Assembly (NCBI GenBank): GCA_964641665.1
Contig: CAZXKO010000027.1
Location: 1 to 64,000, forward strand
Direction of reading: 5' to 3'
DNA from: Gp1-AA133 sp964641665
Lineage (GTDB): Bacteria > Acidobacteriota > Terriglobia > Terriglobales > Acidobacteriaceae
DNA length: 64,000 bases
Positions within the stretch are counted from its first letter, which is position 1; the number at the start of each line of letters is the position of its first letter. Shown here piece after piece: positions 53,801 through 62,090 of the stretch. Below the pieces are notes generated by a model. The model did no database searches, was not told the origin of the DNA, and was given only the letters and a program-made list of their open reading frames with translations. A program made the position numbers and the translations under genes.

Positions 53801-54174
53801 TTCGCGCCGATCAACTGAGCGTTGTACTTGTCGAGCACCCCGCCGTCGGAAAGCTCGACCGCGAGGTTCAAGGCGGTCTGGCCGCCCACGGTCGGCAGAA
53901 TCGCGAAGCCGGCACCGGGAGACATTTCCCGCTCGATGCGGATGATCTCTTCGAGATACTCGCGGGTAAGGGGCTCGATGTAGGTGCGGTCGGCGACTTC
54001 CGGGTCGGTCATGATGGTGGCCGGATTCGAGTTGGCCAGCACCACCTCGAAGCCCTCCGCCTTGAGCGCCTTGCAGGCCTGCGTGCCCGAGTAATCGAAC
54101 TCGGCCGACTGGCCGATGACAATCGGGCCGGAGCCGAGGATCAGGATCTTGGAGATGTCAGTTCGACGTGGCAT
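50860..54174 (-). CDS. carB: Carbamoyl-phosphate synthase large subunit
   Basis: CarB makes carbamoyl phosphate from bicarbonate, ATP and glutamine-derived ammonia for arginine and pyrimidines. The 1104-residue product (E. coli: 1073) has the two homologous halves, each starting with [20 protein letters not shown] and [20 protein letters not shown], with ATP-grasp domains ([40 protein letters not shown]). The C-terminal MGS-like allosteric domain ([20 protein letters not shown]) follows. The start is [20 protein letters not shown]. Genes upstream are carA and the secreted beta-sandwich protein. Confidence 0.96.
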   Translation of the reverse strand: [1104 protein letters not shown]

Positions 54175-54180
54175 GAATAA

Positions 54181-54963
54181 TCAGTCGTTAGTCCTTGGCC
54201 GTTGGTCGTTGGGTGTACGAGCATCCAACCGCGAACTAACGGTCACGGCTTCCGTTGCCCTGCCAAGCTGCAAAATAACTCGAAGTTCCCCGGAGCCTTG
54301 CTTGGTCACTTCAAATGGCAGGAGCGCGATCTGAAATCCCGGCATGGAAAAGCGCGCGACGTACCCCCCTTCCGCCAAGTGGGCGGAAAAGCCGCCGTCT
54401 GATCCCGATTCGAGTTGAGCAACCCGCTCTTTTCCCTGCGTTCCCTTCCTCACAACTTCGATCGAGACTCCTGACACCCCCGCGCCGCTGGGATCGTAGA
54501 CGGTTCCATTGAACGTCTCCGGCCGGTCCTTGACAGGCTCCTCTTCCGCGGTGGCCCAGAGCTGCTCCGGGGTTGGATATTGGTTTTCGATCAGGTTCAT
54601 GGAAAACGAACTCACACGTTTCGCCATTTTCCTGGAGACATCCAGGTACAGATCCGCTCTCATATTGCGCTCGACTGAGGCAACCAGGTGGTAGTGTCCT
54701 GGAGAAAGGACGGGTGGCGTAACCTTACCCTCGTTGTCCGACGTGAGCGAGAGCAGCGCCCTCGATTCCTCTCCTGAACTGAGCGTGTACCGGTAGACCT
54801 CAACTCTCACGCCTTTTTGCGGAGCGCCACTCATTAAGAAGACGACCCGAATTCTCGGGGAAGATTTCTGGGTTGCGACTACCTCTACCGACGGACTGGC
54901 AACAAGGTATACGCGCGCCGCCATCACAAGAAAAGACCACGCGACGATGATGGCGGCCCTCAC
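54181..54963 (-). CDS. Secreted carboxypeptidase-regulatory-like protein between carA and carB
   Basis: The 260-residue protein has a signal peptide (RAAIIVAWSFLVMAARVYLV). A beta domain follows (RVEVYRYTLSSGEESRALLS, PGHYHLVASVERNMRADLYL), then a carboxypeptidase-regulatory-like/CnaB-type domain (FNGTVYDPSGAGVSGVSIEV, GYVARFSMPGFQIALLPFEV). It starts at a GTG overlapping the carA stop (GTGA) and stops 6 bases before carB, so it sits inside the carAB operon. It has no evident link to carbamoyl-phosphate synthesis. Confidence 0.8.
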   Translation of the reverse strand: MRAAIIVAWSFLVMAARVYLVASPSVEVVATQKSSPRIRVVFLMSGAPQKGVRVEVYRYTLSSGEESRALLSLTSDNEGKVTPPVLSPGHYHLVASVERNMRADLYLDVSRKMAKRVSSFSMNLIENQYPTPEQLWATAEEEPVKDRPETFNGTVYDPSGAGVSGVSIEVVRKGTQGKERVAQLESGSDGGFSAHLAEGGYVARFSMPGFQIALLPFEVTKQGSGELRVILQLGRATEAVTVSSRLDARTPNDQRPRTND

Positions 54964-56090
54964 CCCTTCCACTCCTCCATCATCCGCACAAAATCCCTGA
55001 ACAGGTAATGCGAGTCATGCGGGCCTGGCGCCGCCTCGGGGTGATACTGAACCGAGAACAGAGGCAGATTCCTGTGCCGCAACCCTTCCAGCGTGTTGTC
55101 GTTCAAATCGATATGGGTCAGTTCCACTTCGCTCTGCGGCAGTGAATCCGGATCGACGGCGAAGTTGTGGTTGTGCGCGGTGATCTCGATCTTCCCCGTC
55201 CCCATCTGCTTGACCGGATGGTTTCCGCCGTGATGCCCGAATTTTAGCTTGTAGGTCTTGCCGCCAAGCGCAATCCCGGTGAGTTGATGGCCGAGGCAGA
55301 TTCCGAAGATTGGCTGGCGTCCCATCAGCCGTCTTATGTTGTCGACCGCATAGGTGCACGGCTCCGGATCGCCCGGACCATTGGAGAGGAACACCCCATC
55401 CGGCTTGAGCGCCAGAACATCTTCCGCGGGCGTCTGCGCGGGAACCACCGTCACTTTGCAGGCCTCTCCCCGAAGCTTGCGCAGGATGTTTTGTTTGATT
55501 CCGTAGTCGTAGGCCACCACGTGGAACCGCGCGGGTTCGTCTTTCACGCCGACCACCGCGACCGGCTCGTGCGACCGCTCACCTACTTCCCAAACGTAAG
55601 GTCGGGTGGTCGAAACCACCTTGGCCAGGTCTGTCCCGTCCATCTTTGGGATCGACCGTGCCTTCGCGACAAGCTTCTCGGCGTCCGGCTCGATCGTCGA
55701 AACCACGCCGCGCATCACACCGTGGTCGCGCAGGTGCCGCACCAGGGCGCGCGTGTCGATGTCCGCCAGAACCGGAATCTTGAACTGTTCCAGGTACTCG
55801 TCGGCTACCTGCTGTGACCGCCAGTTCGAGCTCACTTTCGAGAACTCGCGCACGACCAGCCCTTCGATGTAAGGGTGCGTCGCCTCGTTGTCCTCGGGAT
55901 TGGTTCCGTAGTTGCCGATCTCGGGGTTGGTCAGGACAACAATCTGCCCTGAATACGATGGATCGGTGAAGATTTCCTGGTAACCGGTGATGGAAGTATT
56001 AAAAACGACTTCCCCGTAGCATTCGCCTTTGGCGCCGTAACCTTTGCCTCGGAAGATGCGCCCATCTTCGAGTGCAAGGATAGCTTGCAT
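54960..56090 (-). CDS. carA: Carbamoyl-phosphate synthase small (glutaminase) subunit
   Basis: CarA hydrolyses glutamine and delivers ammonia to CarB. The 376-residue product has the N-terminal CPSase domain (GEVVFNTSITGYQEIFTDPS) and a class I glutaminase with active-site Cys in IFGICLGHQLTGIALGG and the His-Glu pair in FSVQYHPEAAPGPHDSHYLF. It is complete and of normal length. It leads the carA, secreted protein, carB group, with lepB 126 bases upstream on the same strand. Confidence 0.96.
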   Translation of the reverse strand: MQAILALEDGRIFRGKGYGAKGECYGEVVFNTSITGYQEIFTDPSYSGQIVVLTNPEIGNYGTNPEDNEATHPYIEGLVVREFSKVSSNWRSQQVADEYLEQFKIPVLADIDTRALVRHLRDHGVMRGVVSTIEPDAEKLVAKARSIPKMDGTDLAKVVSTTRPYVWEVGERSHEPVAVVGVKDEPARFHVVAYDYGIKQNILRKLRGEACKVTVVPAQTPAEDVLALKPDGVFLSNGPGDPEPCTYAVDNIRRLMGRQPIFGICLGHQLTGIALGGKTYKLKFGHHGGNHPVKQMGTGKIEITAHNHNFAVDPDSLPQSEVELTHIDLNDNTLEGLRHRNLPLFSVQYHPEAAPGPHDSHYLFRDFVRMMEEWKG

Positions 56091-56216
56091 TCCTGCTCCC
56101 GGGTGTGGATTTTAGCGATTTTAGCAAGGAAGACGCGCAGGACCAAGCATTCCGGCACCTCGCGGCGGCGATTTCTTTGCAATTTGTGTGGAAAACTAGC
56201 GAGAGACGAATCAGAC

Positions 56217-56795
56217 CTATCGTAGCCGCCCCAGCTTGTCCATGGGCCAATAGCCAAAAACCGCCTTGCCGAAAATGTATCCCTCTTTCACCGGCCCGAA
56301 GTCACGGCTGTCATTGGACATGCTGCGGTGGTCGCCCAACATGAAGTAGGAATGTGGAGGCACAAGGATTTCGGGATACGAGCGCTCGTCGGCGTAGGCC
56401 GGCGGCACGTAGTCCTCGTCCACGGCCCGCCCGTTCACATAAACCTGGCCACCGTCGATGCGGATCTGATCTCCCGGGACCCCAATCACGCGCTTGATGT
56501 AACTCTTCGACGGGTCCCGCGGATAACGGAACACCACGATGTCGCCGCGCTCGATCGGCTCCCACCTGTATACGAACTTGTTGACGAAGATCCGCTCCTG
56601 GTCGTCGAGCGAAGGCATCATGCTGGTGCCTTCCACCTTTACCGGCTGGTAGAGAAAAATGATGATGAACGCCGAGATCGCGAGCGAAATGATCAGGTCT
56701 CTGAGCCAAACCGCCAGCACCGGGACGGAGCGTGAAGGCACCCTTGCATCCGGTTCCCTCACCCGCTCCATTTGGGGGGCCCCCAAACCTTGCAT
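56217..56795 (-). CDS. lepB: Signal peptidase I
   Basis: LepB cleaves signal peptides at the outer face of the inner membrane. The 192-residue protein has one helix (LRDLIISLAISAFIIIFLYQ). Catalytic Ser lies in KVEGTSMMPSLDDQERIFVN, catalytic Lys in SYIKRVIGVPGDQIRIDGG, and box E in YFMLGDHRSMSNDSRDFGPV. The size is typical for the family. The ATG at 56795 is the ORF start; a second ATG at 56771 is possible. It may be co-transcribed with carA. Confidence 0.94.
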   Translation of the reverse strand: MQGLGAPQMERVREPDARVPSRSVPVLAVWLRDLIISLAISAFIIIFLYQPVKVEGTSMMPSLDDQERIFVNKFVYRWEPIERGDIVVFRYPRDPSKSYIKRVIGVPGDQIRIDGGQVYVNGRAVDEDYVPPAYADERSYPEILVPPHSYFMLGDHRSMSNDSRDFGPVKEGYIFGKAVFGYWPMDKLGRLR

Positions 56796-57009
56796 GATTT
56801 TTCCATTCTATATGCAACCGCCGACCGGGTTGAAGAGAAACCACGCCCGCCAAGGCCGGGAAAATCGCGGTCACCGCCCTGGAAGCGCACAACTTTACCC
56901 CTCCTTGTTTCGTCTAACTGCTTTGTGGTGAGTGAACCAGTGGGTGCCTACCGCGGATGCGCCCAACCCCGCTACGGGTTACAATATCGAGATCGAGGAT
57001 TCGTACCTT

Positions 57010-57474
57010 ATGTTGAAGCGTGCGCTGATCTTGGCATCCGTCTTTACGGTGATCCTTGTCCTCTCGGCCCAGTGGGCAGTCTCGCAGCAGGAAGATCAGG
57101 GTGTTCCCGCTTACAATGCCGCGCCTCCGCCCAAAGGCAAGAAGCTCCCGCCCATATTGCCCAAGGAGAACCTCTGGGCCGAAAATGCGCAATATCCCCA
57201 TCAGACGCACGCATACGAACTCGCCGCCAAGATTCCCAACGTATTGCACCAGCAGCCCTGTTACTGCTACTGCGACCGCGGCATGGGCCACAACAGTCTG
57301 CATAGCTGTTTCGAGAACACGCACGGGGCACAGTGCGACGTCTGCCTGAAGGAGCTCTATTACTCTTATGGGCAGACGAAGAAAGGCAAGACCGCAGCCC
57401 AGATTCGCAAGGGCATCATCAGCGGCGAATGGAAGCAGGTTGATGTGCAAGCTGCAGCGGCCACGATGAACTGA
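57010..57474 (+). CDS. PCYCYC-motif exported protein
   Basis: The 154-residue protein has an N-terminal hydrophobic segment (LILASVFTVILVLSAQWAVS) and a Pro-rich linker. A conserved domain carries PCYCYCDRGMGHNSLHSCFE and AQCDVCLKELYYSY. The PCYCYC array with the later CxxC pair matches the PCYCGC/CYCXC family of exported, probably metal-binding proteins. The function is unknown; copper or mercury handling is a guess from the cysteines. ATG at 57010 is chosen; the upstream extension has no signal-like start. Confidence 0.75.
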   Translation: MLKRALILASVFTVILVLSAQWAVSQQEDQGVPAYNAAPPPKGKKLPPILPKENLWAENAQYPHQTHAYELAAKIPNVLHQQPCYCYCDRGMGHNSLHSCFENTHGAQCDVCLKELYYSYGQTKKGKTAAQIRKGIISGEWKQVDVQAAAATMN

Positions 57475-57585
57475 TTTCAGCGAGGGTGCCCCGTTCACGG
57501 CCGGTTCCTGAGCCTTGCTTGACGCGTTGTTTTCAAGTCACGCCTAACCCTGCACGAAGTGCCCGGCCAGAACCTGAAGCGCCCG

Positions 57586-57602
57586 GCCTCATACCAGGAG
57601 GC
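57586..57602 (+). terminator. Weak hairpin after the PCYCYC gene
   Basis: GCCTC-ATACCAG-GAGGC followed by TTTAGT makes a short 5-bp stem; a weak terminator at best. Confidence 0.25.
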
Positions 57603-57695
57603 TTTAGTAAAATACGTGAACTAGGAATCCTAAGCCGCTAATAAGGAGTAGTTACGAAAAGTACAGCAAGTAAACCCACAGGAAGAGTCCTACAG

Positions 57696-58262
57696 ATGAC
57701 TCAGAAACCTACCGTCAAGAAGTCGATCGCCGACGATCCTCGTATCGCTCAGGCCATCCAGAATTACGAGACCGGCCTCCGTGCCCTGCAGGAGCACAAG
57801 TTCGACAAAGCCAAAGCCCACCTGCAAAAGGTGATTGGCAGCCCCAGCAAGGAACTCGCCGACCGCGCGGCCGTCCACATCAGTACCTGCAACCAGCATC
57901 TTGACAAGGTGACCGCCCAGTTCAAGAATCCCGAGGAGCACTTCGATTACGCGGTCTCTCTCATGAACGTGGGCGACTATGTGCAGGCCCGGGAGCATTT
58001 GGAAAAATTGCAAAAGCAGTCGCCGAAAACCGACTACGTCATATACGGTCTGGCCGCGCTCGACTGCATGACCGGCCACGTAGAAGACTCGCTGCGCAAT
58101 CTGGATACGGCTATCCGGCTCAACCCGGCGCTCCGCTTCCAGGCGCGCAACGATTCCGACTTCCAGAATCTGGCCGAGGATCCGCGCTTCACCGAATTGC
58201 TCTACCCCGATCCCGGAGCCGAGTCGGTCTCCGAGGCCGACAACCCGGACGAGACGTATTAG
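57696..58262 (+). CDS. TPR protein upstream of glmR
   Basis: The 188-residue protein has no signal peptide and consists of TPR-type helices (YETGLRALQEHKFDKAKAHL, YAVSLMNVGDYVQAREHLEK, YGLAALDCMTGHVEDSLRNL). The tail is acidic (PDPGAESVSEADNPDETY). It probably binds a partner protein. Its stop is only 10 bases before the glmR start, so the two are co-transcribed. No specific function can be given. Confidence 0.8.
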   Translation: MTQKPTVKKSIADDPRIAQAIQNYETGLRALQEHKFDKAKAHLQKVIGSPSKELADRAAVHISTCNQHLDKVTAQFKNPEEHFDYAVSLMNVGDYVQAREHLEKLQKQSPKTDYVIYGLAALDCMTGHVEDSLRNLDTAIRLNPALRFQARNDSDFQNLAEDPRFTELLYPDPGAESVSEADNPDETY

Positions 58263-58272
58263 GGAAATCTCC

Positions 58273-59370
58273 ATGGACCCCCAGCAGCGGCCAGACCCGC
58301 TCTCCCGGGACAAGTTTGCCTCAGGCCCGCTGCGGGTCGTAGCCATTGGCGGTGGCACAGGGCTTTCGACGCTATTGAAAGGCCTCAAAGGCTTCGTGCC
58401 CGCGCCCGGCGAGCCGTACCGCCCTGCGACCGCGCAGCCGGTCATCGGCGAACTCAGCGCGGTGGTCACGGTCAGCGACGATGGGGGATCCAGCGGGCGG
58501 CTGCGCAAAGAACTCAACATGCTGCCGCCGGGGGATATCCGCAACTGCATCGTTGCCCTGTCGGAGGATGAGGACCTACTCTCCCAGCTCTTCCGTCATC
58601 GCTTCGACAAAGGCTCCGGTCTGGAAGGACATAGCTTCGGCAATCTGTTCCTGGCCGCGCTCACTTCGATCACAAAGGACTTCCCGGAAGCGGTTCGCCT
58701 GTCTTCGGAAATCCTGCTGACTCGCGGCCACATTTACCCGGCCACCGCCTCCAACATCGAACTCGAAGCCCTCATGGAAGACGGCACGCGTGTGCGCGGG
58801 GAAACCAAGATCACCGCCAGCAAGGGGCGAATCAAAGAATTGTTCCTGATCCCACCCGACGTGTTGCCCCTGCCCCAGACCCTCGAAGCCATCGCCCGCG
58901 CCGACCTCATCACGATTGGCCCCGGTTCCCTGTTCACCAGCCTGATTCCCAACCTGCTGGTGCGGAGTATCGGGCCTGCCATCGTCAACTCGCCCGCTAT
59001 CAAAGTCTATGTCTGCAACCTGATGACGCAGGCCAACGAGAGCCTGGGATTAACTGCCGCCGACCACATCCGGGCCCTCAACCGCCACGCCCAGGCCCAG
59101 CTTTTCGATTACGCCCTGATCAACCGCCGCCCCGCCAGCGATGCGCTCAAAGCCAAATATGCCCTCGAAGGGGCAGCTCAGATCGTCGCCGACCTCGACG
59201 CGGTTGAGCAACTCGGCTGCTGTCCGGTGCTGGGTGACTACCTCGAAGAAGCAGGCGCAGCCCGCCATGCCACTGACAGCGTAGCGCGCGACTTACTAGA
59301 ACTCGCCCTCCAGGCCTCGGCGCCCGCCCGCAAGACATATTCAGAAGCCGCGTCCAACAGCACCGAGTAA
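58273..59370 (+). CDS. GlmR/YvcK-type gluconeogenesis factor
   Basis: The 365-residue protein has the CofD/YvcK-family motifs GGGTGLSTLLKGLKGF, VTVSDDGGSSGRLRKELNML, PPGDIRNCIVAL, GLEGHSFGNLFLAALTSI and ITIGPGSLFTSLIPNLLV. YvcK binds UDP-GlcNAc and in B. subtilis (GlmR) stimulates GlmS, steering carbon into cell-wall precursors; it is not a CofD transferase. Next door is glmU, which makes UDP-GlcNAc, in keeping with such a role. The gene follows the TPR gene by 10 bases. Confidence 0.9.
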   Translation: MDPQQRPDPLSRDKFASGPLRVVAIGGGTGLSTLLKGLKGFVPAPGEPYRPATAQPVIGELSAVVTVSDDGGSSGRLRKELNMLPPGDIRNCIVALSEDEDLLSQLFRHRFDKGSGLEGHSFGNLFLAALTSITKDFPEAVRLSSEILLTRGHIYPATASNIELEALMEDGTRVRGETKITASKGRIKELFLIPPDVLPLPQTLEAIARADLITIGPGSLFTSLIPNLLVRSIGPAIVNSPAIKVYVCNLMTQANESLGLTAADHIRALNRHAQAQLFDYALINRRPASDALKAKYALEGAAQIVADLDAVEQLGCCPVLGDYLEEAGAARHATDSVARDLLELALQASAPARKTYSEAASNSTE

Positions 59371-59524
59371 TCCACCTCGCCGCGCTCTCTCTTGGGAGCC
59401 AACCTGGGAATGTGGGCCTGCGCCGCGCCCCAGCCTGCTTTGCCACAGATGCTCTTCTTAGCTACGCCTGACACCCAAGGCCTAACGCCTGACACCCGCT
59501 TTTACGCGGTATATTTGACAGCGA

Positions 59525-60940
59525 ATGCCCACACCAAATCCTTCCCGCATCGCGATTGCGATTATGGCCGCCGGCAAAGGCACACGCCTTAAATCGAAGC
59601 ATCCCAAGGTTCTTCACGAAGTCGGTGGCAAGCCTCTGCTCGCGCACGTCATCGCCGCCGCCACCAAGGTCGTGTCCCCCGGCGACGTCTACGCCATCAT
59701 TGGGCACGAAGCCCCTCGGGTCCGGCAGGCCGTCGCTCACACCGGAGTCAACTTCGTCCTCCAGGAAGAGCAGCGCGGCACCGGTCACGCCCTTATGGTC
59801 GCCCGCGACGCTCTCGCTCCATACGATCACGTCGTTGTCCTCTCGGGCGACGCGCCGTTGATCACTCCTGGAACCATCGAGCGTCTCCGCGACTTCCACC
59901 TGCAGAAGAAAGCTGCAATGACGCTGCTCTCGGCCGAGTTCGCTAACCCCACGGGCTATGGCCGGGTCCTGCGCAGGTCGCCCAAGAGCGACGAGGTTAA
60001 AGCAATCGTTGAAGAAAAAGCCGCAACCCCGGCCCAGAAGAAGCTTCGCGAAATCAATTCTGGTTTCTACGCCTTCGCCGTGAAGCCTCTTTATGCCCGC
60101 ATCGGGGAACTCAAGACCGACAATGCCCACCACGAGTACTACCTGACAGACATGGCAGCAGTCCTGACCAAAGCAAAGGTGAAAGTCGTCGCCATCAAGA
60201 CTGAAGCTCCCTCCGAGATTCTCGGCAGCAACACGCGCGCCGAGATGACGGAAATCGATGCTCTCTTCCGCATGGAGAAATGCGGCCAAGTCATGGCCTC
60301 CGGTGCGACCATCTTCTTCCCGCAAACCTGCGTCATCGACGCCGACGTTGAAGTCGGCCCCGACACCATCGTCGAGCCCTTCGTCCAACTCCTTGGAACG
60401 ACTCGCATCGGCAGCGACTGCCGCATTCGCTCGTACAGCGTCATCACGAACTCCGAGATCGGAGACGGCGTCACGATCCGCCCAGGCTCCATCCTCGATG
60501 AGGCGCGCGTCGCCAGCGGCGCCGTGATTGGCCCCTACTCCCACCTCCGTCCCGGCAGCGATATTGGGGAGGAGGCGCATGTAGGCAATTTTGTGGAAAC
60601 CAAGAAGATCAAGATGGGTAAGGGATCAAAAGCCAACCACCTCACCTACCTCGGCGACGCCGAAATCGGCGCGGGCGTGAACGTGGGCGCCGGCACCATC
60701 ACCTGCAACTACGACGGAGTGCACAAACACAAAACCGAGATCGGCGACGGCGCCTTCGTCGGCAGTGACAGCACCTTAGTCGCCCCGGTGAAGATCGGGA
60801 AAGGCGCTTACATCGCCGCAGCCTCCTGCATCACCGAAGACGTCCCGGAAGATTCCCTGGCGCTTGGCCGCTCCCACCAAGTCGTGAAAGAAGGCTGGGC
60901 CAAAGCCAAGCGCGAAGCGCGAGCGGCCAAGAAAGGGTGA
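59525..60940 (+). CDS. glmU: Bifunctional UDP-N-acetylglucosamine pyrophosphorylase/acetyltransferase
   Basis: GlmU acetylates glucosamine-1-P and couples it to UTP, giving UDP-GlcNAc. The 471-residue product has the uridyltransferase domain (IMAAGKGTRLKSKHPKVLHE, EQRGTGHALMVA, LSGDAPLITP) and the left-handed beta-helix acetyltransferase domain (PYSHLRPGSDIGEEAHVGNF, KANHLTYLGDAEIGAGVNVG, GTITCNYDG). The last part keeps the acetyl-CoA residues near the C-terminus (FVGSDSTLVAPVKIGKGAYI). It follows glmR after 154 bases of repeat-like sequence (CCTGACACCC twice). A terminator hairpin follows. Confidence 0.95.
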   Translation: MPTPNPSRIAIAIMAAGKGTRLKSKHPKVLHEVGGKPLLAHVIAAATKVVSPGDVYAIIGHEAPRVRQAVAHTGVNFVLQEEQRGTGHALMVARDALAPYDHVVVLSGDAPLITPGTIERLRDFHLQKKAAMTLLSAEFANPTGYGRVLRRSPKSDEVKAIVEEKAATPAQKKLREINSGFYAFAVKPLYARIGELKTDNAHHEYYLTDMAAVLTKAKVKVVAIKTEAPSEILGSNTRAEMTEIDALFRMEKCGQVMASGATIFFPQTCVIDADVEVGPDTIVEPFVQLLGTTRIGSDCRIRSYSVITNSEIGDGVTIRPGSILDEARVASGAVIGPYSHLRPGSDIGEEAHVGNFVETKKIKMGKGSKANHLTYLGDAEIGAGVNVGAGTITCNYDGVHKHKTEIGDGAFVGSDSTLVAPVKIGKGAYIAAASCITEDVPEDSLALGRSHQVVKEGWAKAKREARAAKKG

Positions 60941-60959
60941 TGGAATCCAAAAAGCAAAG

Positions 60960-60986
60960 GGCACGGAGTTTCGAAAACTCCGTGCC
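60960..60986. terminator. Bidirectional terminator after glmU
   Basis: GGCACGGAGTTT and AAACTCCGTGCC form a perfect 12-bp stem with a 3-base loop, between glmU and a convergent gene. Confidence 0.8.
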
Positions 60987-61006
60987 TCCGTGGTAGGTTC
61001 TTGCTC

Positions 61007-61942
61007 TTACTTCGAAACTGCAGCAAACAGGTCCGACTTCATCAGCGCCTGGAACTGCTTGTCGTCGGTCTTGAAGTGCAACACCAGCTTCGAGCTATCG
61101 GAATCTACGGTAAGCGCGTCGATCGCTACCTTCTCCACCGGGGACGCGCTCATCTTCTTATAGAGCATCCCTGCCTTCACCAGGGACGACATGGTCGCCG
61201 CCGTGATCGAATCCGAGGTAATCACATCGAGGTTAAAGTTCACGCCGCTGGAAAAATCCATCGTGTAACGCGATCCCAGCAGCCGCTTCTTCACGGTGTC
61301 GTAGTCGGCCATCTTTGACGCGTCTCCCAGCGCCGACCGCATCATATTCTGCGTCCCCTGCTGATCCAACAGGCTCCACACCGGCGAACTGTCCACGGCC
61401 GCCATCATGTCCGCCATCTGGGAATTGGAGTCCAGTGTCTGAGCGTAGCCGTCGCGCGCGTCCAGCGCACCCTTGATCGCCGAGTCGTCACCGAACAGCA
61501 GCGTGTTTTCGTCGAGGAACGTCATCACCATGCCGTTGCCGCCCATGGCGTAGATGGCGGCATCGCGGTACTTCGTCGGCACGATTTTCTTCAACTTCAT
61601 CCGTTTCAGCACTTGCGTCGAAGAGAATGACCCCTGCGCCATTCCGACAACCTTCACGCCCTGCTTGCCTTGGCGATACGCCGCGAAGGTGAGCTGATCC
61701 ACGTCCCGCTCCGAATCGATCCCGACGCCCTTCAGGGCCGTCTCGAACTGCTTCAGGCTTTCGGGCAGGACCTGTTCTTTCAACGCCATGGCTGTAGGCG
61801 AATCGCGCAGCGCCCGGTAATCGACCGAGATTAGCTGCTGAATGTCGGCAGGAACCACCGCCCGCGTCGAGCTACCGAGCGGCATCGCCCACGCGGACCC
61901 CGCCATCAACAAGAAACTAGCCAACTTTGTCAGATTCTTCAT
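61007..61942 (-). CDS. Secreted/periplasmic hypothetical protein
   Basis: The 311-residue protein has a signal peptide (KLASFLLMAGSAWAMPLGSS). A mature part of about 290 residues includes DIQQLISVDYRALRDSPTAM, LKRMKLKKIVPTKYRDAAIY and MVMTFLDENTLLFGDDSAIK. Two similar domains may be present. I know it as a conserved acidobacterial-style unknown and give no function. AGAGG lies five bases before the ATG at 61942. Confidence 0.75.
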   Translation of the reverse strand: MKNLTKLASFLLMAGSAWAMPLGSSTRAVVPADIQQLISVDYRALRDSPTAMALKEQVLPESLKQFETALKGVGIDSERDVDQLTFAAYRQGKQGVKVVGMAQGSFSSTQVLKRMKLKKIVPTKYRDAAIYAMGGNGMVMTFLDENTLLFGDDSAIKGALDARDGYAQTLDSNSQMADMMAAVDSSPVWSLLDQQGTQNMMRSALGDASKMADYDTVKKRLLGSRYTMDFSSGVNFNLDVITSDSITAATMSSLVKAGMLYKKMSASPVEKVAIDALTVDSDSSKLVLHFKTDDKQFQALMKSDLFAAVSK

Positions 61943-62090
61943 AAAACCTCTGCGGAATGTACCCTTAGATGCGAAATCCGTCCGCTTCGTTAACCCGGTA
62001 CGAATCAATTGTATGCCGCCGAAGGCCGTCTTGGGAGAAACGAAAGTACAGTCGGGACGTTGACGGCTCCGGCACCTGGGCCGAGACTGG

